DNA from: Cognaticolwellia aestuarii
Lineage (GTDB): Bacteria > Pseudomonadota > Gammaproteobacteria > Enterobacterales > Alteromonadaceae
Length of the DNA: 64,000 nucleotides
Assembly: GCF_002000025.1 (NCBI RefSeq)
Contig: NZ_MUZV01000003.1
Location: 248,001 to 312,000, forward strand
Direction: 5' to 3'
A program made the position numbers and the translations under genes. Position 1 is the first letter of the stretch; each line of letters starts with the position of its first letter. Positions 28,570 to 36,082 of this stretch are shown here, piece by piece. The notes under the pieces are model-generated. The model was not told the origin of the DNA and did not search any database. It saw only the letters and a program-made list of their open reading frames with translations.

Positions 28570-30219
28570 ATGTTAACGAATTCTCTGGCATGGCAAAATT
28601 TACAAATTCACTATTTAGACAGCAAAACAATACACTTGAAATCTTTATTTCGCATAGATGCTACACGATTCGATAAATATACTATCACTGCTTTGGGGTT
28701 AACCTTAGATTACTCAAAAAATCATATCGTGGCAGAAACTAAAAACTTGCTGGTTGATTTAGCAAAGCAATGTGGTGTTAGTGAAAAAATAGAACAAATG
28801 TTTTCTGGTGCGCCAATCAACACCACAGAAAACCGTCCAGTATTGCACACTGCCCTGCGCAACTTTTCTGATCAACCGGTATATGTTGATGGCAAAAACA
28901 TTATGCCCTTGGTGAAATCGACTTTAGAAAAAATAAAAAACTTTGTTAACGATGTTTCATCAGGCGTGACAAAAGGCTATAGCGGTAAAGCCTTTACTGA
29001 TATTGTTGCTATTGGTATTGGTGGCTCGTTTTTAGGGCCTAAAATTATGTCTGAAGCTTTAAAACCCTATCGTCAAAAACATTTGAATGTACATTACGTT
29101 GCCAATGTCGATGGTTGTCATATTCATGATGTGTTGTCGACTTTAGACCCTGAAACTACATTGGTGATCACCTCATCTAAAACCTTAACCACGCAAGAGA
29201 CGCTGCGAAATACTGAATCAGCAAAAGAATGGTTTTTAAAACAAGCAAACGTTGCAGACATTCAACATAACTTTGCTTGTGTTTCGAGTAATATCGACGC
29301 CGCAAAAAGTTTTGGTATCAATGAAAAAAATATATTTCCAATGTGGGATTGGGTTGGCGGACGCTACTCTATTTGGTCAGCTATTGGCTTACCCCTTGCT
29401 ATTGGTATCGGTTTTGACAACTACCTAGAGTTTCTAACGGGTGCTTTTGAGATGGATGAACATTTCAGAAAAACACCTTTTGAGAAAAATATGCCAGTGA
29501 TCATGGCATTGTTAGGTATTTGGTATCGCAACTTTCATGGCGCACAGTCACAAGTACTATTACCTTATTATCATTATTTACGCGGTTTACCGGCTTACAT
29601 TCAGCAACTAGATATGGAAAGTAATGGTAAGTCGGTTAATTTAGAAAACAAAGAAACCAACTACGATACGGGCCCTATTATTTGGGGCAGTGAAGGCACA
29701 AATGGTCAACATTCGTTTCATCAATTAATCCATCAAAGTAAAACCCCTATTCCGGTGGACTTTATTTTGCCGCTTAATCCACATAGTGATATTTGTGATC
29801 ATCACGATATGTTAATTGCCAACTGTTTAGGACAAAGCCAAGCGTTAATGGAAGGACAAACACAAGAGCAAGTTATCGCAGCAATGACAAAAGCAAAATG
29901 TAGCACTGATGAAATCAGTTATTTGTCATCTCATAAAGTCATGAAAGGTAATAAACCAAGTAACACACTATTAATGCCAAAATTAACACCAAAAGCTTTA
30001 GGCAGCTTAATTGCGTTGTACGAACATAAAGTCTTCGTTCAGGGCGTTATTTGGCAAATTAACTCTTTCGATCAATGGGGTGTTGAACTAGGTAAAGCGC
30101 TAGGTAATGATATTTTCAGCAAACTTGCCAATACCGATATACCCCTTGATATGGATGGTTCAACGAAAGGCTTGATCAATATTTGCCGACAAAGACGCAG
30201 TATCTCTGAGTTTAACTAA
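28570..30219 (+). CDS. pgi: Glucose-6-phosphate isomerase
   Basis: The 549-residue enzyme has the same length as E. coli Pgi. It shows 'VAIGIGGSFLGPKIMSEAL', the family signature region 'DWVGGRYSIWSAIGLP', 'MESNGKSV', 'GSEGTNGQHSFHQLIHQ' with catalytic residues, and 'QWGVELGKALG' near the C-terminus. It interconverts glucose-6-phosphate and fructose-6-phosphate. Its position at the end of the sugar-alcohol cluster connects the fructose-6-phosphate made there to the Entner-Doudoroff or pentose phosphate routes. AAGG precedes the ATG. Confidence 0.97.
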   Translation: MLTNSLAWQNLQIHYLDSKTIHLKSLFRIDATRFDKYTITALGLTLDYSKNHIVAETKNLLVDLAKQCGVSEKIEQMFSGAPINTTENRPVLHTALRNFSDQPVYVDGKNIMPLVKSTLEKIKNFVNDVSSGVTKGYSGKAFTDIVAIGIGGSFLGPKIMSEALKPYRQKHLNVHYVANVDGCHIHDVLSTLDPETTLVITSSKTLTTQETLRNTESAKEWFLKQANVADIQHNFACVSSNIDAAKSFGINEKNIFPMWDWVGGRYSIWSAIGLPLAIGIGFDNYLEFLTGAFEMDEHFRKTPFEKNMPVIMALLGIWYRNFHGAQSQVLLPYYHYLRGLPAYIQQLDMESNGKSVNLENKETNYDTGPIIWGSEGTNGQHSFHQLIHQSKTPIPVDFILPLNPHSDICDHHDMLIANCLGQSQALMEGQTQEQVIAAMTKAKCSTDEISYLSSHKVMKGNKPSNTLLMPKLTPKALGSLIALYEHKVFVQGVIWQINSFDQWGVELGKALGNDIFSKLANTDIPLDMDGSTKGLINICRQRRSISEFN

Positions 30220-30447
30220 CCCCTTGATTAAGTAGCGTTAAAAGTAGTGTAATAACACTGGAAAGTAGCCATCGGCAATGCTTGATGGCGACAATTAATG
30301 ACTATACAATTTGTGGTTAAAATGAATACTTAAGCTGATAGCTCAGCTAACCACAGTCGTTAAATGTTAATCGCTGAGGCTTACAAGACAGTTTGCGAGG
30401 AAAAGTTCGTTCATATTGCCACTTTTCCCCTTTTTCTTCATTTCACA

Positions 30448-31152
30448 TTATTTTTCTGCGTTTAATATTTGCTCAAAGTTTAACTTTGTTAGTCGCGTTA
30501 ACGTCTTTACCACATAGAACATGATGGCAATTAACATCAACATTGACGGTATCGCAATAACCGGATAACTTAACATCGTCATTTCACCCAGTTGCTCATT
30601 AAACTCGGCAGTTCCAGCGGGGCTAACCACAATCCATTTAGCGAGAAGATAATTCATTGTTGCTGAAAAAACAAAGGTGATGGCTAACAGATGATTGGCT
30701 CGTTGAATTTTGGCTTTAAACTCTTCTGTTTTACCGTTATCTGCCAATGTTTGATAAATAAGGTCTAAATTAAACAGCATCGGATTTAACAACATTTTGG
30801 CAATTAATGGTTTACCCCAAAAGCCAGAAACTAACACGACTAACCCTATTGCTGATGGTATCGCCGCTTCTTTAATAGCTAGCCATTGAACATCGAGCTC
30901 AAACAAGCCAATACCGCCGGTTAGCAAAGTACTTAAAAAACCCAGTAACGAGATAAAGTTCATCGATTTGTTTTTTATAAAGTCATATAAGCCATAACCT
31001 AGAGGAAAGAGTAACGCTAAAACTAGCGCGTACATCGAGCCTAAATAGTCATCTCCCGATAGCTTCATTAAGATGATCGACGGAATAGCAATATTATAAA
31101 TAATTTCTAGTAAGGTATTATTAGCAGGTTTAGTTTGTGTTTTAGTCGACAT
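30448..31152 (-). CDS. VC0807 family inner-membrane protein of unknown function
   Basis: The 234-residue protein has about six transmembrane helices (near residues 16-32, 38-58, 65-84, 90-110, 150-170, 195-220). The N-terminal 'LLEIIYNIAIPSIILMKLSGDDYLGS' matches a family named after Vibrio cholerae VC0807, as far as I recall it. No catalytic motif is visible. It is a single gene divergent from the NhaC-type transporter gene. Confidence 0.7.
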   Translation of the reverse strand: MSTKTQTKPANNTLLEIIYNIAIPSIILMKLSGDDYLGSMYALVLALLFPLGYGLYDFIKNKSMNFISLLGFLSTLLTGGIGLFELDVQWLAIKEAAIPSAIGLVVLVSGFWGKPLIAKMLLNPMLFNLDLIYQTLADNGKTEEFKAKIQRANHLLAITFVFSATMNYLLAKWIVVSPAGTAEFNEQLGEMTMLSYPVIAIPSMLMLIAIMFYVVKTLTRLTKLNFEQILNAEK

Positions 31153-31384
31153 TATTTTTTCATTTTATGGAGAGCTGATCATTGTCAGTCTATTTAGATC
31201 TGCGTTGATTTTATAGAATATTAAATAGAATGTCATATATAAACCCTGAAATGATGCGAGCGAGTGCTGATATTCAATAAAACCTGAAAATACTGTCACG
31301 ATAAACAGCGATGTCGACAATAAAGGCTACAATTACCCAGTAAAAAATGCAGTAAACGCAGAAATGAACGAAACAAGAATAAAC

Positions 31385-31408
31385 GAACTTCTAGACGTCT
31401 AGATTGAC
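31385..31408 (+). promoter_or_regulatory. Candidate MetJ operator (metbox AGACGTCT)
   Basis: A perfect metbox AGACGTCT at 31393-31400 lies inside the 12-base palindrome CTAGACGTCTAG. The adjoining octamer on the left, GAACTTCT, matches the metbox at 5 of 8 positions; the right one, AGATTGAC, at 3 of 8. MetJ binds tandem 8-base boxes, so one strong and one fair box make a plausible operator. It abuts and overlaps the -35 box of the promoter. Confidence 0.6.
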
Positions 31409-31431
31409 ATGAAGTATTAAATCCCTATAAT
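31404..31431 (+). promoter_or_regulatory. Consensus sigma-70 promoter of the NhaC/MetT-type gene
   Basis: TTGACA (31404-31409) and TATAAT (31426-31431) are both perfect and 16 bases apart. A start near 31438 leaves a leader of about 67 bases before the ATG at 31505. Such a strong promoter with a metbox on its -35 would be shut down by MetJ and S-adenosylmethionine. Confidence 0.75.
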
Positions 31432-31504
31432 ACAATTCTTCATAGACATTCCATAGAAATTAGTTATTGTTTACACAGTATAATAATTATAAAAGACCCC
31501 ATAC

Positions 31505-32854
31505 ATGACCACTAATATTTCTGAAAAGCCTGCGACAACATCAAGTAATATAAGCCCCCCTGCCCACAGTTTGAAAAGCTTACTGCCATTCGGTGTTTTT
31601 CTCGGCTTATTTCTTGGTACGGGTATTGTACTAACGTTGCAAGGCGTTGATTTTGCGTTTTATCAATTACCGGCAAGTATTGCCATTATTCCAGCCATAC
31701 TCTTGGCGGTTTATATGGGGCGAGATAGCGTTAATGAAAAAATCAGCCAGTTTATCCAAGGCGCAGGTCACCAAAATATTATCACCATGTGTATTATTTA
31801 CCTGTTAGCTGGCGCTTTTGCTACCGTTGCCAAAGCCACGGGTAGTGTTGATGCGAGTGTGCAACTTGGCTTATCAATCTTTCCTGATTACCTATTATTA
31901 CCAGGACTTTTTTTAGTAGCCGCATTTCTTGCTACCGCAATGGGAACCTCAATGGGTACCATTGCTGCCATAGCACCTATAGCTTTAGGTTTTATTGAGT
32001 CAGCCGATGTTGATGCCAGCTTAATTGCCGGTTGTATTATTTCAGGGGCCATTTTTGGCGATAATTTATCAATAATTTCAGATACCACCATAGCGTCAAC
32101 CCGTAGTCAGGGCGCACATATGAAAGATAAGTTTCGAGTAAATTTCAAGTTTGCCGTACCAGCAGCTCTCATTTGCTTAGCGATTCTCGCCGCCAATGGT
32201 GTAACGATTGACCATCAAGTTAGCCAAGAACTCGATGTTATTGGTTTTTTACCTTACATCGTTATTTTAGCGTTAGCACTTTCAGGGGTGAACGTTTTCT
32301 TAGTATTGCTGATCGGCATAGTATTAGCCGCAGCAATCGGCATGGTAAATAATGGATATCAACTCGCCAGTTGGGTCAACGATATCAATAAAGGCTTTGC
32401 TAGCATGCAAGATATCTTTATTTTATCTTTATTTATTGGCGGCTTAAGTGAATTAATTAAACGCCAAGGCGGGCTAAGTGCACTCACAAACAGTATTGAG
32501 CGTTTGACCCGTAAAATCAGTCCTAATAATCAAAAACGTGCCGCTGGCATTGGCATTGGCGCACTAGCCTTTTGTTGTAATTTTTTTACTGCAAATAATA
32601 CCGTCTCTATTATTGTCACCGGTGAAACCGCGAAAGACTTAGCGCAAGATGGTCAGCTTAGCCCTGCCCATTCAGCAAGTTTGCTAGATATTTTTGCCTG
32701 TATAAACCAAGGCTTATTACCATATGGCGCACAAGCGTTATTGCTTGGCGCTACCTTAAAAATATCGCCGATTGAGGTTGTAGCAAATGCCTATTACCCG
32801 ATGATTTTATTTGTTGTTGCTAGCTTTGCTTTTTGGCGTATCACCAAGAAGTAG
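31505..32854 (+). CDS. metT: NhaC-superfamily transporter, probable methionine transporter MetT
   Basis: The 449-residue membrane protein has about 11 helices and NhaC-family stretches such as 'TAMGTSMGTIAAIAPIALG', 'GAIFGDNLSIISDTTIAST' and 'FFTANNTVSIIVTG'. By family alone it would be called a Na+/H+ antiporter. Published comparative genomics of methionine regulons assigned NhaC-like genes under MetJ or SAM-riboswitch control to methionine uptake (MetT). A metbox and consensus promoter upstream here support that role. It is a single gene, followed by a palindromic terminator-like element. The antiporter reading remains possible. Confidence 0.75.
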   Translation: MTTNISEKPATTSSNISPPAHSLKSLLPFGVFLGLFLGTGIVLTLQGVDFAFYQLPASIAIIPAILLAVYMGRDSVNEKISQFIQGAGHQNIITMCIIYLLAGAFATVAKATGSVDASVQLGLSIFPDYLLLPGLFLVAAFLATAMGTSMGTIAAIAPIALGFIESADVDASLIAGCIISGAIFGDNLSIISDTTIASTRSQGAHMKDKFRVNFKFAVPAALICLAILAANGVTIDHQVSQELDVIGFLPYIVILALALSGVNVFLVLLIGIVLAAAIGMVNNGYQLASWVNDINKGFASMQDIFILSLFIGGLSELIKRQGGLSALTNSIERLTRKISPNNQKRAAGIGIGALAFCCNFFTANNTVSIIVTGETAKDLAQDGQLSPAHSASLLDIFACINQGLLPYGAQALLLGATLKISPIEVVANAYYPMILFVVASFAFWRITKK

Positions 32855-32876
32855 CATGATATTTTCAAACTAAAAA

Positions 32877-32898
32877 CGGCGAATTAATTCGCCGCTTT
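32877..32898 (+). terminator. Palindromic terminator-like hairpin after the NhaC/MetT-type gene
   Basis: CGGCGAATTAATTCGCCG is a perfect 18-base palindrome, followed by CTTTG. The T run is weak, so function as a terminator is likely but not certain. Confidence 0.6.
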
Positions 32899-32931
32899 GT
32901 TCCAAGTTACCTAGCTAGATATTCCAGTTAA

Positions 32932-33033
32932 CTATTGATAACGCAAAGCGTTAATTGGCTTATTGCGAGCAGCGACAGTACTCCACGCTATTATCAATGA
33001 TATGACAACAAAAAAAACATTAACAACAGTATG
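32932..33033 (-). pseudogene. C-terminal remnant of a second MacB/FtsX-type ABC permease
   Basis: After the histidine kinase stop the same minus-strand frame stays open for 33 codons and ends at TAG (32932-32934). It encodes a hydrophobic helix and then 'AWSTVAARNKPINALRYQ', the classic end of MacB-like permeases (compare '...PARKIIATDPIQALRNE' of the intact permease in this cluster). No start codon, ribosome binding site or upstream domain remains, so it is a relic of a lost permease gene. Confidence 0.65.
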
Positions 33034-34296
33034 TTAGCAAAGGTAAAACGGTAAAGTCATCACCGCAACAGCACCTTGTTTGTCTGTTCTGTTAGCTAAA
33101 GATAATTCGCCTTTGTGATTGGTTATTATTTGCCTGCTTAAGGCTAAACCAATACCTGAGCCTTTAGCTTTAGTGGTGTAAAACGGTACAAATAAGTTTG
33201 CCGAGTTAGCAATACCACATCCTTGATCTAGTACTTTAATGACCACCTTCTGGCTGGTTTTAAACATTTGTACTTCAATGTTTCTAGTTGAGTGTTGCTC
33301 TAAATCTTTATTTGAATGTTGTGCTTCATGGGCATTTTTAATCAGATTCAATAGTACTTGTTCAAGCTGAGCTTTATCGGCATTAATAAATAAAGCTTCG
33401 GAAAAACTCATCGTGACATGTTGCACTAAACTGGCAATCCCCTGCAACAACTCGGCTAAATCAAAGCGCTGATAATTAGGTAGCGGTAGTTTGGCTAAAT
33501 CTGAATAACTATCAATGAACTGTAATAAGTTATTGCTGCGACTATCTATAATTTTAATCGCTTGTTGGCACTGCTGAGAAGTTAAATCAGGCATTTCAAG
33601 TAAGTTTTGGCTTAACGCTGAAATCGGCGTTAAAGAGTTTCGTACTTCATGGTTGAGAATTCGGATAATATTTTGCCAAGCTTGTTGCTCATTCTTTTGC
33701 AGCTCTTGGGTAATGTTATTCAACATCAAAAGATGATAATTATGGTTATTTTCTTTGAATTCGCTTTGCCTTATTTGCCATGTTGTTGTCATATTAAATG
33801 GATTATCTTCAGATAAATGCCATAAACCATTTCGTATCTCTAAACCTAGGCTTTTAGCTGATCTTTGTTTAAGTGTTTGCCACGGCACAGAAAACAAGAT
33901 GCTAACCGCTGGGTTAGCATGTTTAAGCTGAGCTTTTTGATCTAAGATCAGCACTGGAGAGTCTAATTGTTCAATGAGGCCATACAATAAAAACATCTGT
34001 TGATCGTAACGGCTTTTGTTAATTTGCAAGCTTTGACTGAGCGAGGATAACTCATCAAAAAGTGACGCGACAATACCTTGGGTAAAAGGTGACTTAGCTC
34101 TGAGCGTATAATCTTCCATTTTCAGTGCTTCAGTTAAGCTGGCTAAACTATAATAAGGCGCTAGTACTAACCTATAAAGTGCAACGAGCAAGCAGGTGTA
34201 TAGGACGATAAGCAACAATATTGATGTTGACCAACTTAGCCAATCGAAGTCGAAGGCAACGCCTGTTGTGATCAAAAGCCCTATTGGCGGCAGCAA
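33034..34296 (-). CDS. Sensor histidine kinase of the ABC-export cluster
   Basis: The 420-residue product has two hydrophobic segments at the N-terminus, a HAMP-like linker, a PAS-like region (about 110-195), the phospho-acceptor box 'ILNHEVRNSLTPISAL', and ATPase boxes 'QVLLNLIKNAHEA', 'VLDQGCGI' and 'GSGIGLALSRQI'. It should phosphorylate the NtrC-type regulator encoded just upstream. The start is doubtful: the TTG at 34296 lies inside a transmembrane stretch. In-frame sequence continues upstream for 22 codons ('SLERRFTWLLVAI') to a TAG at 34363-34365 without any ATG, GTG or TTG. The real start may be a rarer codon there. Confidence 0.85.
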   Translation of the reverse strand: MLPPIGLLITTGVAFDFDWLSWSTSILLLIVLYTCLLVALYRLVLAPYYSLASLTEALKMEDYTLRAKSPFTQGIVASLFDELSSLSQSLQINKSRYDQQMFLLYGLIEQLDSPVLILDQKAQLKHANPAVSILFSVPWQTLKQRSAKSLGLEIRNGLWHLSEDNPFNMTTTWQIRQSEFKENNHNYHLLMLNNITQELQKNEQQAWQNIIRILNHEVRNSLTPISALSQNLLEMPDLTSQQCQQAIKIIDSRSNNLLQFIDSYSDLAKLPLPNYQRFDLAELLQGIASLVQHVTMSFSEALFINADKAQLEQVLLNLIKNAHEAQHSNKDLEQHSTRNIEVQMFKTSQKVVIKVLDQGCGIANSANLFVPFYTTKAKGSGIGLALSRQIITNHKGELSLANRTDKQGAVAVMTLPFYLC

Positions 34297-34333
34297 AATG
34301 GCAACAAGTAACCAAGTAAATCGGCGCTCTAAA

Positions 34334-35686
34334 CTATAACTTTGGATTAATTTGATATTTTTCTAACCTTCTATAAATGGCATTTTTACCTAAGCCCAAT
34401 AACGCTCCTGCTTCAATGACGCGTCCGCCAGACTTTTGTAAGGCCTGTATAATTAACTGCTCTTCCGCCTCATCAACTGTCATAAATGGTATTTCACCAC
34501 TTGCTTGTATCGCCGGCTGAACATTTAGCCCGCTCACTTGTATTTCAGCTGAATCATTTAATAATACTGCACGTTCAATGACATGACTAAGTTCTCGAAT
34601 ATTCCCTGGCCAATCATATTGATATAAAGCTTTCTTTGCTTGCTCTGATAAATACAGCCCACTTTTATGGTACTTGTGACTTTTTTCCACAAGAAAATGC
34701 TCAGCTAAAGGCAATATATCGTCTTTTCGTTTTCGTAACGGCGGAATATCGAGCACAATAGTATTAATGCGATAATATAAATCTTGACGGAACTCGCCGT
34801 TAGCAATTGCTTGCTGAAAATCGGTATTACTGGCAGCAATTAACCTAACGTCTGCTTGTTGTGTTTTACTTGAGCCTACCGCTTCAAATTCGCCAGATTC
34901 AAGCACTCGTAATAACTTAGGCTGTAAACTCATCGGGATTGTGCCTATTTCATCGAGAAATAAACTACCCGATTGCGCAGCCTCAAAACGCCCCATACGA
35001 TCATTTTTTGCGTCAGTAAATGCTCCTTTGGTATGGCCAAACAGTTCACTTTCAAACAAAGTTTCAGGAATAGCCCCCATATTTACCGTAACGTAACTCT
35101 CTTGATTACGTTGAGATTTTTGGTGAATGTAACTCGCAAGCAAGCTTTTTCCGGTGCCATTTTCTCCGGTAATTAAAATCGCCGTGTCTGTTACCGCTAA
35201 CTTTTGGGCTTGTGCAAGCAAAAGTTGCATAGCCGAAGATTCACCTAACATAATAACTTCGTTGGTTGAACGTTGTGCTTTTAGGCGTTTGTTTTCTAAT
35301 TGCACTGAGTCTAATTGAAACTGTTGTTCAATTAGGCGAATTAAGCGCTGATTTTTCCACGGTTTTTCAATGAAGTCTTTCGCGCCAAGCTTAATAGCCT
35401 CAACGGCTATCTCAACAGTAGACCAAGCTGTCATGACAATAACGGGGAAGTGATGATTTTTTTCTTTTAAGCTCTTCAGCATATCCATGCCTTCCTGACC
35501 AGACGTGGTATCGTACTGAAAATTCATATCAAGCAACATTAAATCAACTTGATGCTCGACTATTTTATCTAATGCTTGTTGTGGTGAGTCTGCTTCAATG
35601 ACAGTAAAGCCATAATTTTCGAGAATAAACCTAGCAGAGAGCCTTAAGTCACTTTGGTCATCAACAACCATGATTGTTTTTTTCAT
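34334..35686 (-). CDS. NtrC-type sigma-54-dependent response regulator
   Basis: The 450-residue protein has a receiver domain (about 1-120) with 'VVDDQSD', phospho-acceptor aspartate in 'LMLLDMNF' and lysine in 'IEKPW'; a AAA+ domain (about 145-375) with Walker A 'GENGTGKS', 'LFLDEIGTIP' and the sigma-54 contact loop; and a Fis-type helix-turn-helix ('VIEAGALLGLGKNAIYRRLEKY') at the end. The contact loop reads GAFTDA rather than GAFTGA. It lies before the histidine kinase gene and after the ABC genes; the sigma-54-like promoter before the adaptor gene is its likely target. Confidence 0.92.
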   Translation of the reverse strand: MKKTIMVVDDQSDLRLSARFILENYGFTVIEADSPQQALDKIVEHQVDLMLLDMNFQYDTTSGQEGMDMLKSLKEKNHHFPVIVMTAWSTVEIAVEAIKLGAKDFIEKPWKNQRLIRLIEQQFQLDSVQLENKRLKAQRSTNEVIMLGESSAMQLLLAQAQKLAVTDTAILITGENGTGKSLLASYIHQKSQRNQESYVTVNMGAIPETLFESELFGHTKGAFTDAKNDRMGRFEAAQSGSLFLDEIGTIPMSLQPKLLRVLESGEFEAVGSSKTQQADVRLIAASNTDFQQAIANGEFRQDLYYRINTIVLDIPPLRKRKDDILPLAEHFLVEKSHKYHKSGLYLSEQAKKALYQYDWPGNIRELSHVIERAVLLNDSAEIQVSGLNVQPAIQASGEIPFMTVDEAEEQLIIQALQKSGGRVIEAGALLGLGKNAIYRRLEKYQINPKL

Positions 35687-35825
35687 TTTGCCTTCTTTCT
35701 AATAATTTTTATTGTTTTTTATAAACACTGAAATTTGTGACTTTGAATAATCCATTAAAATGAATAGCCCATTAAAATCAATAAAACGCAGTAGCGATAT
35801 AGCTACTATGCGTTTTTTTTCATCT
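35687..35825 (-). other. Upstream region of the response-regulator gene
   Basis: The gap between the permease and the regulator is 396 bases, and this part is the AT-rich 5' region of the regulator gene. I found no sigma-54 motif here. The rest of the gap is the MITE-like element. Confidence 0.4.
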
Positions 35826-35829
35826 ATTT

Positions 35830-36073
35830 AACCTGAACTCTGGATAACGAGTGCTTGATATTCAAGTGAATCAAAAGCTTAGGTGGCAAAGTAAATGCTA
35901 TAGCAAGTTGAACATCACTAATAGACGTCACTAATAGGCAGCATCAATGCTTCATTTTAAGCCACTCCCAAGGCAAAACACTTATCAATAGAGAGCTATT
36001 TATCGACGTTTTAACGCAGATAATGGGTTAAAACGGAGGGTTGAGCAAGTGCTGCTTATCCAGAATTCAGGTT
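35830..36073. mobile_element. MITE-like element with 18-bp terminal inverted repeats and 4-bp target duplication
   Basis: The left end AACCTGAACTCTGGATAA and the inverted right end AACCTGAATTCTGGATAA match at 17 of 18 positions, with scattered further matches inside (AG and CTTG). Both ends are flanked by ATTT (35826-35829 and 36074-36077), a likely target duplication. The 244-base interior has no transposase frame. It lies a few bases after the permease stop, between the permease and the regulator gene. Confidence 0.7.
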
Positions 36074-36082
36074 ATTTAATAT

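Larger units (their letters stand above)
31153..31504. other. Divergent intergenic region upstream of the NhaC/MetT-type gene
   Basis: The 352 bases contain the metbox and consensus promoter listed separately, near the plus-strand gene. The half nearer the VC0807-type gene shows no clear element. No ORF of interest is present. Confidence 0.5.
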
